A DNA stretch of 49,076 nucleotides from an uncultured Eubacteriales bacterium (GTDB lineage: Bacteria > Bacillota > Clostridia > Christensenellales > Aristaeellaceae): contig CADCJO010000008.1 of the NCBI GenBank assembly GCA_902801765.1, forward strand, positions 1 through 49,076, read 5' to 3'. Both the position numbers and the translations under genes were made by a program. The notes below the pieces were generated by a model, which saw only the letters and a list, made by a program, of their open reading frames with translations, ran no database searches and was not told the DNA's origin. Of the stretch, positions 1 to 7,749 are shown one piece after another (position 1 is the first letter of the stretch; every line of letters begins with the position of its first letter).

Positions 1-13
1 GTATCCACTAAAT

Positions 14-70
14 GGGTCCAGGGGGCGAAGTCCCCTGGTGCGGGGGTACGGGGGCCGCACAGGCCCCTGC
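14..70. repeat. Partial copy of GC-rich interspersed repeat
   Basis: A GGGTCCAGGGGG...CCCCTGG hairpin is followed by a G-rich and C-rich palindromic stretch. The same layout occurs at about 12645-12705 and, inverted, near 48628-48660, so this is the edge of the same interspersed family. No coding function is seen between position 1 and the terminator at 125. Confidence 0.6.
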
Positions 71-124
71 TTCGTTTCACTTGGTGAATTAAAGTGCCCA
101 TAATCAAACCAAGATGAAGCATGG

Positions 125-166
125 CAAAAGCAAAACCTGCCGCCCCGAACCGGAGCGGCAGGTTTT
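125..166 (-). terminator. Rho-independent terminator of the xpt-BMP operon
   Basis: On the minus strand a perfect 12-bp stem (AAAACCTGCCGC / GCGGCAGGTTTT, 11-nt loop) runs into TTTTGCTTTT. It lies 20 bp downstream of the BMP-protein stop codon. The opposite strand also ends in a T-rich stretch, so it could act in both directions. Confidence 0.9.
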
Positions 167-186
167 ATTGTTATTCCTGAGAAGAA

Positions 187-1386
187 TCAGAACATGGTGT
201 TCAGCAGCTCGATGCCGTCGATCTGAACGTCGAAGTAAGGAGCGGAACGGAATTCGGATTCATGGAAGAAGCCGTCGGCGACCACTTCGGTGTCGGGGGT
301 GAAGGCGTCGTCGGTGTCCACGTCGGCGGTGTAGGAAGCCAGGGCAGCGCCATCCTTGGTGATGAAGCCTTCGGCGGCGGTGTCGAACACCTTGCGGGTG
401 CCGGCGATGAATTCAGCCTTGGCGGCTTCCACGGCTTCCACGGTGCCTTCGGCAGCCACGGCGGTGTTGATGTCGGTCAGCACGACAGAGCCGGTTTCGA
501 TGGTGCCGGTCCAGTCGATGTCGATGGCTTCGCCGGCGGCCTTCTGGTTGACGATGTATTCAAAGTAGGGAGCCCAGTTGATGCGGGAGGACACGATGAA
601 GGTGTTGGGGCAGCTTTCGATGGTGGAGCCGTTGTAGCTCACGTCGGGGATGCCGGCGTTTTCACAGGCAGTGGGAGCGCCCATGGAGTCGGCGTGCTGG
701 CTGATCAGGTCGCAGCCCAGCGCGATCAGGGCTTCGGCGGCAGCCTTTTCTTCTTTTTCATCGTACCAGGAACCGGTGAACTGCACCTTCATGGTCACGT
801 CAGGGCAAACGCTCTTGGCGCCCAGGTAGAAGGAGGTGTAGCCGGAAACCACTTCGGCATAGGTGAAAGCGCCAACGTAGCCCATCAGGGGAGCTTCGCC
901 CTTCAGCTTGCCGGCGGCCTTGATCTCGTTCAGCTTCATACCGGCGGCGATGCCAGCCAGATAGCGGCCTTCATAGATCGCGGCGAACGCGTTGTGGAAG
1001 TTGGCCAGGCCGGCGGTGTGGGCCATGGTGCCGGTGGCGTGGCAGAATTCCACGTCGGGCAGTTCCTTGGCGGCCTGCAGCATGAAGCTTTCATGGCCGA
1101 AGCTGTCGGCGAAGATGATGTTGCAGCCTTCGTCCGCCAGGTCCAGGGCGGCTTCGTAGCATTCGTTGGATTCGGGGATATTGCGCTTCACGATCACCTG
1201 GTCGTCGCTCAGACCCAGCAGTTCCTGGGCTTCTTTCACGCCGTTGATGAAGTTGAGGTCGTAGGTGGAATCTTCGTCATGCAGCAGGATCACGCCCAGC
1301 TTCACGTTTTCCTTGCCTTCGGCCAGCGCGGACACGCAGCCCAGGCACAGGGCCAGAGACAGCAGCAGAGCAATCAGTTTCTTCAT
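187..1386 (-). CDS. BMP/PnrA-family nucleoside-binding protein of an ABC transporter
   Basis: The 399-residue product has an N-terminal signal sequence (MKKLIALLLSLALCLGC, cleavage probably after SALA at residue 22; Cys17 makes a poor lipobox, so lipidation is uncertain). The rest is the BMP fold (PF02608): an opening VKLGVILLHDEDSTYD strand, then IIFADSFGHESFM and a YEGRYLAGIAAG segment typical of PnrA/BmpA. Family members bind purine nucleosides outside the cell and feed an ABC permease, which is not in this window. The start at 1386 is fixed by GGAGGAGG 10 bp upstream and by the signal peptide; the open frame extends further but that part is not protein-like. It follows xpt by 49 bp and shares its terminator, which supports a purine uptake and salvage role. 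Confidence 0.9.
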   Translation of the reverse strand: MKKLIALLLSLALCLGCVSALAEGKENVKLGVILLHDEDSTYDLNFINGVKEAQELLGLSDDQVIVKRNIPESNECYEAALDLADEGCNIIFADSFGHESFMLQAAKELPDVEFCHATGTMAHTAGLANFHNAFAAIYEGRYLAGIAAGMKLNEIKAAGKLKGEAPLMGYVGAFTYAEVVSGYTSFYLGAKSVCPDVTMKVQFTGSWYDEKEEKAAAEALIALGCDLISQHADSMGAPTACENAGIPDVSYNGSTIESCPNTFIVSSRINWAPYFEYIVNQKAAGEAIDIDWTGTIETGSVVLTDINTAVAAEGTVEAVEAAKAEFIAGTRKVFDTAAEGFITKDGAALASYTADVDTDDAFTPDTEVVADGFFHESEFRSAPYFDVQIDGIELLNTMF

Positions 1387-1435
1387 GTTTGGTTTTCCTC
1401 CTCCAAATGTGTTGGTTGGATGATGATGTATTTTG

Positions 1436-2014
1436 TCAGTCGTCGGCCAGGAGGATTTTTCCATCCTCGATGCCGGTGACGACTGCCAAAGACTGGATGT
1501 TGACGCCCATGGCGCGGATGTTCTTTCCGCCGGGCATGAAGCCCTTTTCAATGCCAATGCCGATGCCGATCACTTCGCATCCGGTCTGGGCGCAGAGGGC
1601 CATCATGCCCTGGCAGGCCTGGCCATCGGCCAGGAAGTCGTCCACGATCAGCACGCGGCTGCCCTTGGGCAGGAACTTTTTGTCCACGCGGATGATGTTT
1701 TCCCGCTTATGGGTGAAGGAATAGACGGACGCCTGGGCTACGTCGGGGCTTTGCACCACCGTCGCGGCCTTTTTGGCGAACAGCACGGGCACATCGCCCA
1801 TGGCCCGGGCGGTGGTCAGCGCCAGGGCAATGCCGCTGGCTTCCACGGTCAAAATCAGGTCGGGCTTCGCATCGGCAAAGCGCTTTGCCAGCTCTTCGCC
1901 CATCCGGAACATGAGCCCGGTGTCGATGCGGTGATTCAAAAACATATCCACTTTCACAATATCCTGCCCGATGCAAACGCCGTCCCGGGCAATGGCTTCT
2001 TTCAGCTCCTGCAT
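1436..2014 (-). CDS. xpt: Xanthine phosphoribosyltransferase
   Basis: The 192-residue protein matches Xpt, which joins xanthine to PRPP to form XMP in purine salvage. It carries the PRPP-binding motif VLIVDDFLADGQA, an N-terminal LNHRIDTGLMFRMGEE stretch and an ILTVEASGIALA loop. The start at 2014 has AAGGAGG at good spacing; the open frame extends 14 codons upstream without a site. A strong promoter lies at 2076-2104, and the BMP nucleoside-binding protein gene follows. Unlike the xpt-pbuX operon of Bacillus, no purine riboswitch is visible in the roughly 60-nt leader. Confidence 0.93.
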   Translation of the reverse strand: MQELKEAIARDGVCIGQDIVKVDMFLNHRIDTGLMFRMGEELAKRFADAKPDLILTVEASGIALALTTARAMGDVPVLFAKKAATVVQSPDVAQASVYSFTHKRENIIRVDKKFLPKGSRVLIVDDFLADGQACQGMMALCAQTGCEVIGIGIGIEKGFMPGGKNIRAMGVNIQSLAVVTGIEDGKILLADD

Positions 2015-2075
2015 GATGTTCGCCTCCTTGAAAACGATCCGGTAAAACCCGAACATTCAAAAAAAATACGCTTCT

Positions 2076-2104
2076 ATTGTACAGAAAATGAATTAAAAAA
2101 GCAA
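2076..2104 (-). promoter_or_regulatory. Sigma-A type promoter for xpt
   Basis: Read on the minus strand: TTGCTT, 17 bp, TACAAT. The implied transcript start is near 2069, giving a leader of about 55 nt. Confidence 0.75.
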
Positions 2105-2210
2105 GGGTTTTTCCAAATAAAATCGACATTTTCTTTGCTTGACGGATATGGGAAGATTTTTTCCGAATGTTTATATTCGGCAAATGTAAAGGGGACGCAA
2201 CTGTTCAACA

Positions 2211-2246
2211 AAGAAAAATCCGGGCAAGAGAGATACTCTCGCCCGG
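2211..2246 (-). terminator. Rho-independent terminator of the STAS operon
   Basis: On the minus strand the stem CCGGGC(G)AGAG...CTCT..GCCCGG is followed by ATTTTTCTTT. It lies 19 bp downstream of the stop codon at 2265. Confidence 0.85.
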
Positions 2247-2264
2247 CGCAATTATGAGGTAAAA

Positions 2265-2561
2265 TTATTCGAAGCGCAGCAGATCGGAAAAGCCGGTCAC
2301 TTCAAACACGGTCATCACCAGCTTGGAGGCATGGCGGATCAGGACGCCTCCCCGATCATTCAGCTTCTTCTGGGCTTTCAGAACCACGCGCAGCCCAGCG
2401 GAGGACAAATAATCCAGCTTTTCAAAATCAAAAATGATCTGATCGATGGAAGGATAATACTTGTCCAGCAGTTCATCCAGCTCGGGAGAAGTGGTGGTAT
2501 CGAGGCGGCCTTCCAGCGAAACGGTCAGCGTGCCGTCTGTTCTGGTTTCTTTGATGGTCAT
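2265..2561 (-). CDS. STAS-domain anti-sigma factor antagonist
   Basis: A single 98-residue STAS domain like SpoIIAA/RsbV. Such proteins bind a partner-switching kinase (anti-sigma factor) and are turned off by phosphorylation of one serine. The motif YLSSAGLRVV at residues 51-60 aligns with the SpoIIAA phosphosite, making Ser54 the likely acceptor; the Asp normally just before it is Ser53 here. Start chosen at the ATG with AAAAAGGAG 8-10 bp upstream. It lies 44 bp after the 177-residue protein, which is its probable partner. No sigma factor gene is present in the window, so the target is unknown. Confidence 0.88.
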   Translation of the reverse strand: MTIKETRTDGTLTVSLEGRLDTTTSPELDELLDKYYPSIDQIIFDFEKLDYLSSAGLRVVLKAQKKLNDRGGVLIRHASKLVMTVFEVTGFSDLLRFE

Positions 2562-2605
2562 AGGACATCGCTCCTTTTTGTTTTGTCAGTCCGGACAGGA
2601 TGCGC

Positions 2606-3139
2606 TCAGAATTGCTTGACCGCAACCAGATCAACGATTCCGCCGCGGATGGAAATGCTCACGTTGTCTGTCAGGGAAAGCAGCACGGACCGCTCAAACT
2701 TGTCCCATTCGGGCGTAGAAATCACGTCGTCCGTTATATCCACCGACCGGGAATAATCGCTGCTATTATAGTACACATCAATATCATTCCCCACGGACAA
2801 AGCCTGGACAAACGCTTCCCTGAGCTTTCCCAGGAAGCCTTTGGCGGCTTCGTTCGTTTTGCTGGTTGTGGACTGAATCAGCTGATTGCGCTGTTTGTTG
2901 CCCAGCTTCTGATGAGCGGTCAGATGGAAGGTGAATTTGCCTTCTTCATCTTCCAGCCAGAATTCAGCGCCGTCCACTTCGCCCGTCACACTGCGGAACA
3001 GGGAGATTATTTCTTCCGTGATCAGGCACAATTGCAGCCGCTGCTCCTCCGGCAATCCGGCGGTCAGCGCTTCGGTTTCCTGGTTCGCGTCAATGAATCC
3101 GCTTCCGGACGAATGAATCGAAATAAATTTGGATTTCAT
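2606..3139 (-). CDS. Conserved protein paired with STAS; possible divergent anti-sigma kinase
   Basis: The 177-residue protein is not recognised with certainty. Residues 29-50 (LPEEQRLQLCLITEEIISLF) resemble the N-box helix of RsbW-type HATPase kinases, where a Glu and Asn act in catalysis, but I see no clear G1/G2 ATP-binding boxes. The C-terminus ends in a VSISIRGGIVDLVAV strand. The gene is co-directional with the STAS gene 44 bp downstream, which suggests partner switching. It starts with AAGGAG about 9 bp upstream. An alternative is a non-catalytic partner that has lost ATP binding. Confidence 0.65.
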   Translation of the reverse strand: MKSKFISIHSSGSGFIDANQETEALTAGLPEEQRLQLCLITEEIISLFRSVTGEVDGAEFWLEDEEGKFTFHLTAHQKLGNKQRNQLIQSTTSKTNEAAKGFLGKLREAFVQALSVGNDIDVYYNSSDYSRSVDITDDVISTPEWDKFERSVLLSLTDNVSISIRGGIVDLVAVKQF

Positions 3140-3182
3140 GGGTCATCGTCTCCTTTTTATGCGCTGTGTTGCATTCCGAATT

Positions 3183-4631
3183 TTATCCCATGCCCACCAT
3201 GGTCAAAAGCACCCTGCCGGTTTCGACAGCTTCTTCCACCACTTCGGGCTGGGCCACCACGATAAACTGCGCCAGCAGCGACAGCATCAGACTGGCCAGC
3301 AGCAGGATGACCGCGCCGCCCAGACGGGAGGAGATCTGCGCGAAGGGCATCAGCTCCATGCGGTCCGCGGCGGACAGCACGGCCACGTCGCCGGTGCCGC
3401 CCATGTTGGACATGCATAGGCCGGCGGTAATGCCCGCTTCAAAGGGATAGAAGCCCACAAAGCGGCCGATGAGGGCAGCACCCACAAACGCGCCGATGCA
3501 GGTGGCCGCGCACAACGCCAAGTAGGTCCAGCTAAAGGTATCAATAACCTTGGCGATATCTAAGTAGCATATACCAATACCAATTAGTAGCATATTAGTC
3601 AAGTTTTTCATAACGAACTGGAACCACTGGAAGCAGGCCACTTCAATTCGCTCGGGCACGATGTTGGTGATCTTGAAGATGGCCACAGTGATGATCATCC
3701 AGGCGTAGGCGTGGATGGTGATGCCGGTGCCCAGGGCGTTCCACAGCCCCTGCAGGATGAAGCCCCAGGCGAAGAACGCGCCGGAGACCAGCAGGCCAAT
3801 GCCCAGGTTTTTCACTTCAATATGATCACGTTTTTGTTGCATTTCAGGACTGATTTCCAGTTCCTTGGGGTCCATGTGGCCGGCTTTCATCAACTGACCG
3901 TTTCCATTGAGCTTGCCCCGGATGACCTTCACCAATACACCCGCCAATACGATGGACACGGCATTGCCAATTGCGACAGCGGGGGTCATGATGGAGAGTG
4001 CCTCTTCTGCAGACAATGCGCCACTGGCACCAAAGATTTTGGACAATGGAGTCGCACCAGCACCCATACCACCGCCCATAATAGGCAGAGCAACTAACAA
4101 AAGCGCACCCACGGGACCTTTGTCATATCCCATGATAGCAGCCACACCCATGCACAGGCCGAAGGCCAGGATCAGGCCGCCAAAGATGGCCGGAAAGTAA
4201 CGGGCCGCGGCCTTCACCAGCAGCTTGCGGTTCATGCCCAGGATGGAGCCGGTGATCAGGGCGGCGATGTACCAATCCAGGAAAGCGCCGTCACCCTTGA
4301 AGAATTTGTTTATGGTATCTAACAAATTCAAATCCTTAAGAGGAAGTGAAAATGTTCCATCTGGGAGAAGATGAAAATAAGCCAGCAATGCGGAACCGAA
4401 AATGCACACGATGGCGCCGCCGCCCAGGAAGTCCTTGATGATGGGGGTATGGTCGCCGATCCAGCCCAGGATCTCGCCCAGCACCAACATGAACAGGAAG
4501 CAGCCCGCCATACCGGCAGGAAGCACGCCCAGGTAGGTCGCCAGCAGGCACACCACAGTGATTACAAGGAAAATCGGCCAGGGGAGGGTGAAGAAGGTCA
4601 ATGGCTTTTTCGCTTTTGCCTGATTACTCAT
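3183..4631 (-). CDS. 2-hydroxycarboxylate (malate/citrate) transporter, 2HCT family
   Basis: The 482-residue polytopic membrane protein matches the 2HCT family (CitS, CimH, MaeN/MleP), which moves malate or citrate with Na+ or H+ or in exchange for lactate. Both family re-entrant loops are visible: MGGGMGAGATPLSKI (about 185-199) and SNMGGTGDVAVLSAADRM near residue 420, followed by RLGG. Start has GGAGAG 7 bp upstream. It is downstream of malic enzyme on the same strand, pointing to malate as substrate. Several patches (3541-3610, 3955-4130, 4300-4380) use AT-rich codons unlike the rest of the gene. Substrate and coupling ion cannot be read from sequence. Confidence 0.92.
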   Translation of the reverse strand: MSNQAKAKKPLTFFTLPWPIFLVITVVCLLATYLGVLPAGMAGCFLFMLVLGEILGWIGDHTPIIKDFLGGGAIVCIFGSALLAYFHLLPDGTFSLPLKDLNLLDTINKFFKGDGAFLDWYIAALITGSILGMNRKLLVKAAARYFPAIFGGLILAFGLCMGVAAIMGYDKGPVGALLLVALPIMGGGMGAGATPLSKIFGASGALSAEEALSIMTPAVAIGNAVSIVLAGVLVKVIRGKLNGNGQLMKAGHMDPKELEISPEMQQKRDHIEVKNLGIGLLVSGAFFAWGFILQGLWNALGTGITIHAYAWMIITVAIFKITNIVPERIEVACFQWFQFVMKNLTNMLLIGIGICYLDIAKVIDTFSWTYLALCAATCIGAFVGAALIGRFVGFYPFEAGITAGLCMSNMGGTGDVAVLSAADRMELMPFAQISSRLGGAVILLLASLMLSLLAQFIVVAQPEVVEEAVETGRVLLTMVGMG

Positions 4632-4668
4632 AGTGATCTCTCCATTCTTCGCGATTGATAGGGAGGGG

Positions 4669-4710
4669 AGTTCTTAGTTCCAAGTTCTAAGTTCTAAGCT
4701 GGAAGTTTGT
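4669..4710 (+). repeat. Heptad array, AGTTCTA type (six units)
   Basis: Six consecutive 7-mers: AGTTCTT, AGTTCCA, AGTTCTA, AGTTCTA, AGCTGGA, AGTTTGT. The complementary array lies at 5041-5107, so the two can pair across the intergenic region between malic enzyme and the transporter. Confidence 0.8.
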
Positions 4711-4753
4711 TTGCTCAAATGAATGACAGCAAAGACATTTGGGCTTAGAACTT
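4709..4753 (+). repeat. 45-bp direct repeat, copy 1
   Basis: From GTTTGCTCAAATG to GGGCTTAGAACTT. It is identical to 5005-5049 except for one base (gaCagc versus gaTagc). The pair flanks the 249-bp inverted-repeat element at 4756-5004. Confidence 0.9.
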
Positions 4754-4755
4754 TT

Positions 4756-5004
4756 GTAACGATTCAGTCGTGTTTTTGCAGTAAAACAAACCAGTGTTAT
4801 CCACAACACAGGCGCCCTCTTTGTCATCCCGACCGAAGCGGAACGAGAGTGGAGCGGAGTGGAGGGATCTGAGAGAAATGCCATCACCCAAGCAGCATGA
4901 TCCCCAAACTTACAGATCCCTCCACTTCGGTTCGCGTCCCGCTCACCTCCGGTCGGGATGACAATGCGCTCACTTGGTTTGAATCGGCTTGATTGAATCG
5001 TTAC
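4756..5004. repeat. 249-bp element with 11-bp terminal inverted repeats and an inner long palindrome
   Basis: Bounded by GTAACGATTCA (4756-4766) and its exact complement TGAATCGTTAC (4994-5004). Inside, 4822-4963 is copy 1 of an imperfect palindrome that starts TGTCATCCCGACCGAAGCGG and ends GGTCGGGATGACA, with a loop region holding AGCAGCATGATCCCCA. Further copies are at 10721-10861 (inverted) and 21349-21491. No open frame of note. It is MITE-like in layout, but no transposase is linked to it. Confidence 0.8.
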
Positions 5005-5049
5005 GTTTGCTCAAATGAATGATAGCAAAGACATTTGGGCTTAGAACTT
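5005..5049 (+). repeat. 45-bp direct repeat, copy 2
   Basis: 44 of 45 positions match copy 1 at 4709-4753. It begins exactly where the inverted-repeat element ends. Confidence 0.9.
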
Positions 5050-5107
5050 AGAACTTTCAGCTTAGAACTTTTTAACAGCTTGGAACTTTGAACTTAGAAC
5101 TTTCTAT
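5041..5107 (-). repeat. Heptad array, complement of AGTTCTA type
   Basis: On the plus strand the units read TTAGAAC, TTAGAAC, TTTCAGC, TTAGAAC, then TTGGAAC, TTTGAAC, TTAGAAC from 5080. The array touches the malic enzyme stop codon. It is the inverted partner of 4669-4710. Confidence 0.8.
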
Positions 5108-6276
5108 CACAGCCTCGCCACGCCGCTGTCCCTTGCGGCCTTGGCGACGGCGGCAGCCACGGCGGGGCCGATGCGCTTGTCAAAGGCCAGGGGCAGGATG
5201 TACTGGGCGGTCAGCTCTTCGGGAGCCACCAGGTCGGCCAGGGCATGGGAAGCGGCCTGCTTCATTTCCTCGTTGATATCGCGGGCGCGAACGTCCAGCG
5301 CGCCGCGGAACAGGCCGGGGAAGCACATCACGTTGTTGATCTGGTTGGGATGGTCGCTGCGGCCGGTGCCGACTACGGCGGCGCCAGCTTCCAGCGCTTC
5401 GTCGGGCTCGATTTCGGGGGTGGGATTGGCCATGGGGAACACGATGGCGCTGGGGTTCATGGACTGCACCATTTCCTTGCTCACGATGTGGGGCGCGGAT
5501 ACGCCGATGAACACGTCGGAGCCCTTCATGGCGTCGGCCAGCTTGCCGGAGAACTTTTCGGGGTTGGTGATCTTCGCCATTTCTTCCTGAGCCGGGTTCA
5601 TCTGCTCGCCTTCGCAGAGGATGCCGAAGCGGTCCACCATCTTGAGGTGCTTCACGCCCAGGTTCAGCAGGTGCTTGCCGATGGCGATGCCCGCGCTTCC
5701 CGCGCCGTTGATGACGACCTTGGCTTCGCCGATGTCCTTTTTCACCACGCGCAAGGCGTTGATCAGCGCCGCGCCAACGACTACGGCGGTGCCGTGCTGG
5801 TCGTCATGGAACACGGGGATATCGCACAGCTCCTTGAGCCTGCGTTCGATCTCGAAGCACCGGGGCGCGGCAATGTCCTCCAGGTTGATGCCGCCGAAGG
5901 AGCCGGAGATCAGATAGATGGTGCGCACGATCTCGTCCACGTCCTTGCTGCGCACGCAGATGGGGAAGGCGTCCACGTCGCCGAAGGCCTTGAACAGGGC
6001 GCATTTGCCTTCCATCACGGGCATGCCGGCTTCGGGGCCGATGTCGCCCAGGCCCAGCACGGCGGTGCCGTCCGTGATGACGGCCACCAGGTTGTGGCGG
6101 CGGGTGAGGGTGAATGATTTATCGTAGTCCTTCTGAATTTCCAGGCAGGGCTGTGCTACGCCGGGCGTGTAGGCAACGGACAGGTCGTCCTTGTTCTTCA
6201 CCGGAACGCGGGAAACGACCTCGATTTTGCCTTGCCATTCACTGTGCAGGCGCAGGGATTCTTCCATGTAATTCAA
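5107..6276 (-). CDS. Malic enzyme, NAD(P)-dependent (decarboxylating malate dehydrogenase)
   Basis: The 389-residue protein converts malate to pyruvate and CO2. Visible are SVAYTPGVA (33-41), [19 protein letters not shown] (66-84), the FHDDQHGTA metal/substrate motif (156-164) and the Rossmann loop [13 protein letters not shown] (188-200). The start is probably the TTG at 6276: AGGAGG lies 8 bp before it, but 17 bp before the in-frame ATG at 6267. The longer open frame to 6357 runs through the promoter. With the 2HCT transporter downstream it forms a malate fermentation unit. A perfect inverted repeat overlaps its promoter. Whether it uses NAD or NADP is not clear. Confidence 0.92.
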   Translation of the reverse strand: MNYMEESLRLHSEWQGKIEVVSRVPVKNKDDLSVAYTPGVAQPCLEIQKDYDKSFTLTRRHNLVAVITDGTAVLGLGDIGPEAGMPVMEGKCALFKAFGDVDAFPICVRSKDVDEIVRTIYLISGSFGGINLEDIAAPRCFEIERRLKELCDIPVFHDDQHGTAVVVGAALINALRVVKKDIGEAKVVINGAGSAGIAIGKHLLNLGVKHLKMVDRFGILCEGEQMNPAQEEMAKITNPEKFSGKLADAMKGSDVFIGVSAPHIVSKEMVQSMNPSAIVFPMANPTPEIEPDEALEAGAAVVGTGRSDHPNQINNVMCFPGLFRGALDVRARDINEEMKQAASHALADLVAPEELTAQYILPLAFDKRIGPAVAAAVAKAARDSGVARL

Positions 6277-6313
6277 TTGGGGCACCTCCTCAAATATATT
6301 GGTATTTGGTTTT

Positions 6314-6342
6314 ATTATACATGCTCTTGTTGGAAAAAACAA
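6314..6342 (-). promoter_or_regulatory. Promoter of the malic enzyme gene
   Basis: Minus strand: TTGTTT, 17 bp, TATAAT. It is close to consensus and about 40 bp upstream of the TTG start. Confidence 0.85.
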
Positions 6343-6358
6343 TGCCATATCTGGCATT
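6341..6358. promoter_or_regulatory. Probable operator of the malate genes
   Basis: AATGCCA-TATC-TGGCATT, a perfect inverted repeat with 7-bp arms, touching the -35 box of the malic enzyme promoter. The position suits a repressor, or an activator binding at about -40. No regulator gene is adjacent. Confidence 0.55.
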
Positions 6359-6495
6359 TATGAAAAAACATATCGAAAAAACGTCCACGTCTTTCAAAAC
6401 CTGCAAACGGAAGATTCCATGGCCTGATCTCGTTCATCTTCTCATCCTGTTTCTCTTTAATACTTTAAAATGTAGAACAGAGACTCCATAGCAGC

Positions 6496-6533
6496 CAAAA
6501 CAAAAGCCCGCGCCGGAGCAAGTCCGGCGCGGG
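6496..6533 (-). terminator. Rho-independent terminator of the LytTR regulator gene
   Basis: Minus strand: CCCGCGCCGGA-CTTGC-TCCGGCGCGGG followed by CTTTTGTTTT. The stem is a perfect 11 bp. Confidence 0.92.
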
Positions 6534-6545
6534 TAAAACACCGTT

Positions 6546-7316
6546 TCAGCTGAATTTCTTTTCCAGCTCCTCGTATTTTTCGTGGGTGATGAGGGCGTCG
6601 TGTTCGGTGCCCTCCAGCTGCACCACATAGGTCCACCGGCCGTAGGGCGTGATGTTGCGGATGCGGCGCAGATTGATGATATAGCTTTTGTGGCAGCGGA
6701 AGAAGATGGCGGGATCGAGGCGCGCTTCCAGGTCGCCCAGGGTTTCGCTGAGAACGTAGCGGCCATCGTTCACGGTATAGATCACGGTGGCCCGGTCCTC
6801 CCGCTGCACCAGCAGAATGTCGTCAAGATTGATGAAGGAAACGCCTTCCCGGTGATGCAGCATCAGCCGTCCCGCCGCCACTTTGGAAGGGCCGGGAATG
6901 GGCGGCGCTTCGGATACCTGTTTCACGCGGTGGAGCCGGTCGTAGATACGGCTCAGGGTCTGCTCCAGCCGGTCCAGCTTGAAGGGCTTCACCAGGTAGT
7001 CAAAGGCGTAGACCTCGAAGGCTTCGCCCATGTATTCCTCGTGGCCCGTGGCGAAGATCAGGATGCAGGCGGGGTTTTTGTCCTGCATCAGCCGGGCGCA
7101 TTCCACGCCGTTTTTTTCCGGCATGTCCACGTCCAGGAACACCACCTGGGGATTCAGCTTTTCGTACAGGGCCATGGCTTCCTCGCCGGTCACCGCTTCG
7201 CCTGCCACGAAAAAGCCGTCCGTAGTCTGGATTTTCTTGCGCAGGATCAGCCGCATCCCGGGATCGTCGTCCGCGATCAAAACGGAGATCAGGCTCTTTT
7301 CATCGTTGGCGTTCAT
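6546..7316 (-). CDS. LytTR-family response regulator
   Basis: The 256-residue protein has an N-terminal receiver domain (acidic pocket Asp16-18, phospho-acceptor Asp62 in FLDVDMPEKNG, Lys110 in LVKPF) and a C-terminal LytTR DNA-binding domain (about 150-256) with the usual FFRCHKSYIINLRRI segment. It is a cytoplasmic transcription regulator of the AgrA/LytR/NatR kind. The start at 7316 is set by GAGGG 5 bp upstream; the longer open frame runs back through the HEPN gene. No sensor kinase or likely target operon is adjacent, so it is an orphan regulator. It follows the HEPN-MNT pair by 31 bp. Confidence 0.93.
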   Translation of the reverse strand: MNANDEKSLISVLIADDDPGMRLILRKKIQTTDGFFVAGEAVTGEEAMALYEKLNPQVVFLDVDMPEKNGVECARLMQDKNPACILIFATGHEEYMGEAFEVYAFDYLVKPFKLDRLEQTLSRIYDRLHRVKQVSEAPPIPGPSKVAAGRLMLHHREGVSFINLDDILLVQREDRATVIYTVNDGRYVLSETLGDLEARLDPAIFFRCHKSYIINLRRIRNITPYGRWTYVVQLEGTEHDALITHEKYEELEKKFS

Positions 7317-7347
7317 TCTGTCCCTCGTTGTTTCGGTGAAAGAGTCA

Positions 7348-7749
7348 TTATGGAGCCGTTCGAGATGTGATGTACTGTTCCACTGCTTCCATAATGCGCT
7401 TCGCTTTTTCAAGCTGTATGACCGCGTCATCCTTCGCTGCCAGAAAGAAATCGTCATAATCAGCCTTTTCCCGAAGCCGGTAGCAGGAATCAATCATTTT
7501 GGAAATTTCTTTATCGAATATACCCGGCTTCACATAATGCTGGTTAAAAAACGCGATAATCCCGCTGTGCTTTCCCGAATCAAACCGATCCAGCGCGGTA
7601 ATGGCGCGCAGCGCATGGAAGACGGCGTAATAGGCGCGATTCACGGAAGCCCTGTATTTTCCGCTTGCCAGGTTTTCTTCCGCTGTTTCCAGGTCTTCCC
7701 GGGATCTTTCCAGCCTGTATTTTGACAGTTCCTTCACGCTGCTTTCCAT
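7348..7749 (-). CDS. HEPN-domain protein (HepT-like toxin)
   Basis: The 133-residue all-helical HEPN domain (PF05168-like) contains NRAYYAVFHALRA at residues 37-49, which gives the R38-x6-H45 motif of HEPN ribonucleases. HEPN proteins of this size paired with a minimal nucleotidyltransferase act as toxins or RNases that the partner modifies. Start at 7749 follows AAGGA 8 bp upstream and overlaps the partner gene by 16 bp. The R-x4-H-x-Y version described for HepT is not matched: the residues after His are Ala-Leu, so a different modification site, or none, must be considered. Confidence 0.85.
   Translation of the reverse strand: MESSVKELSKYRLERSREDLETAEENLASGKYRASVNRAYYAVFHALRAITALDRFDSGKHSGIIAFFNQHYVKPGIFDKEISKMIDSCYRLREKADYDDFFLAAKDDAVIQLEKAKRIMEAVEQYITSRTAP

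Noticed and set aside
262-1479. Plus-strand frame of 405 codons across the BMP gene
   Set aside because: Its Gly/His/Val-rich composition is the typical mirror of a GC-rich gene; the minus strand encodes a complete BMP protein.
1387-1557. Longer N-terminus for the BMP protein
   Set aside because: The added 57 residues overlap xpt in another frame and would bury the signal peptide; the ATG at 1386 has a strong ribosome binding site.
2015-2100. Purine riboswitch in front of xpt
   Set aside because: The leader is only about 55 nt after the promoter and lacks the three-way-junction core and terminator expected of a guanine riboswitch.
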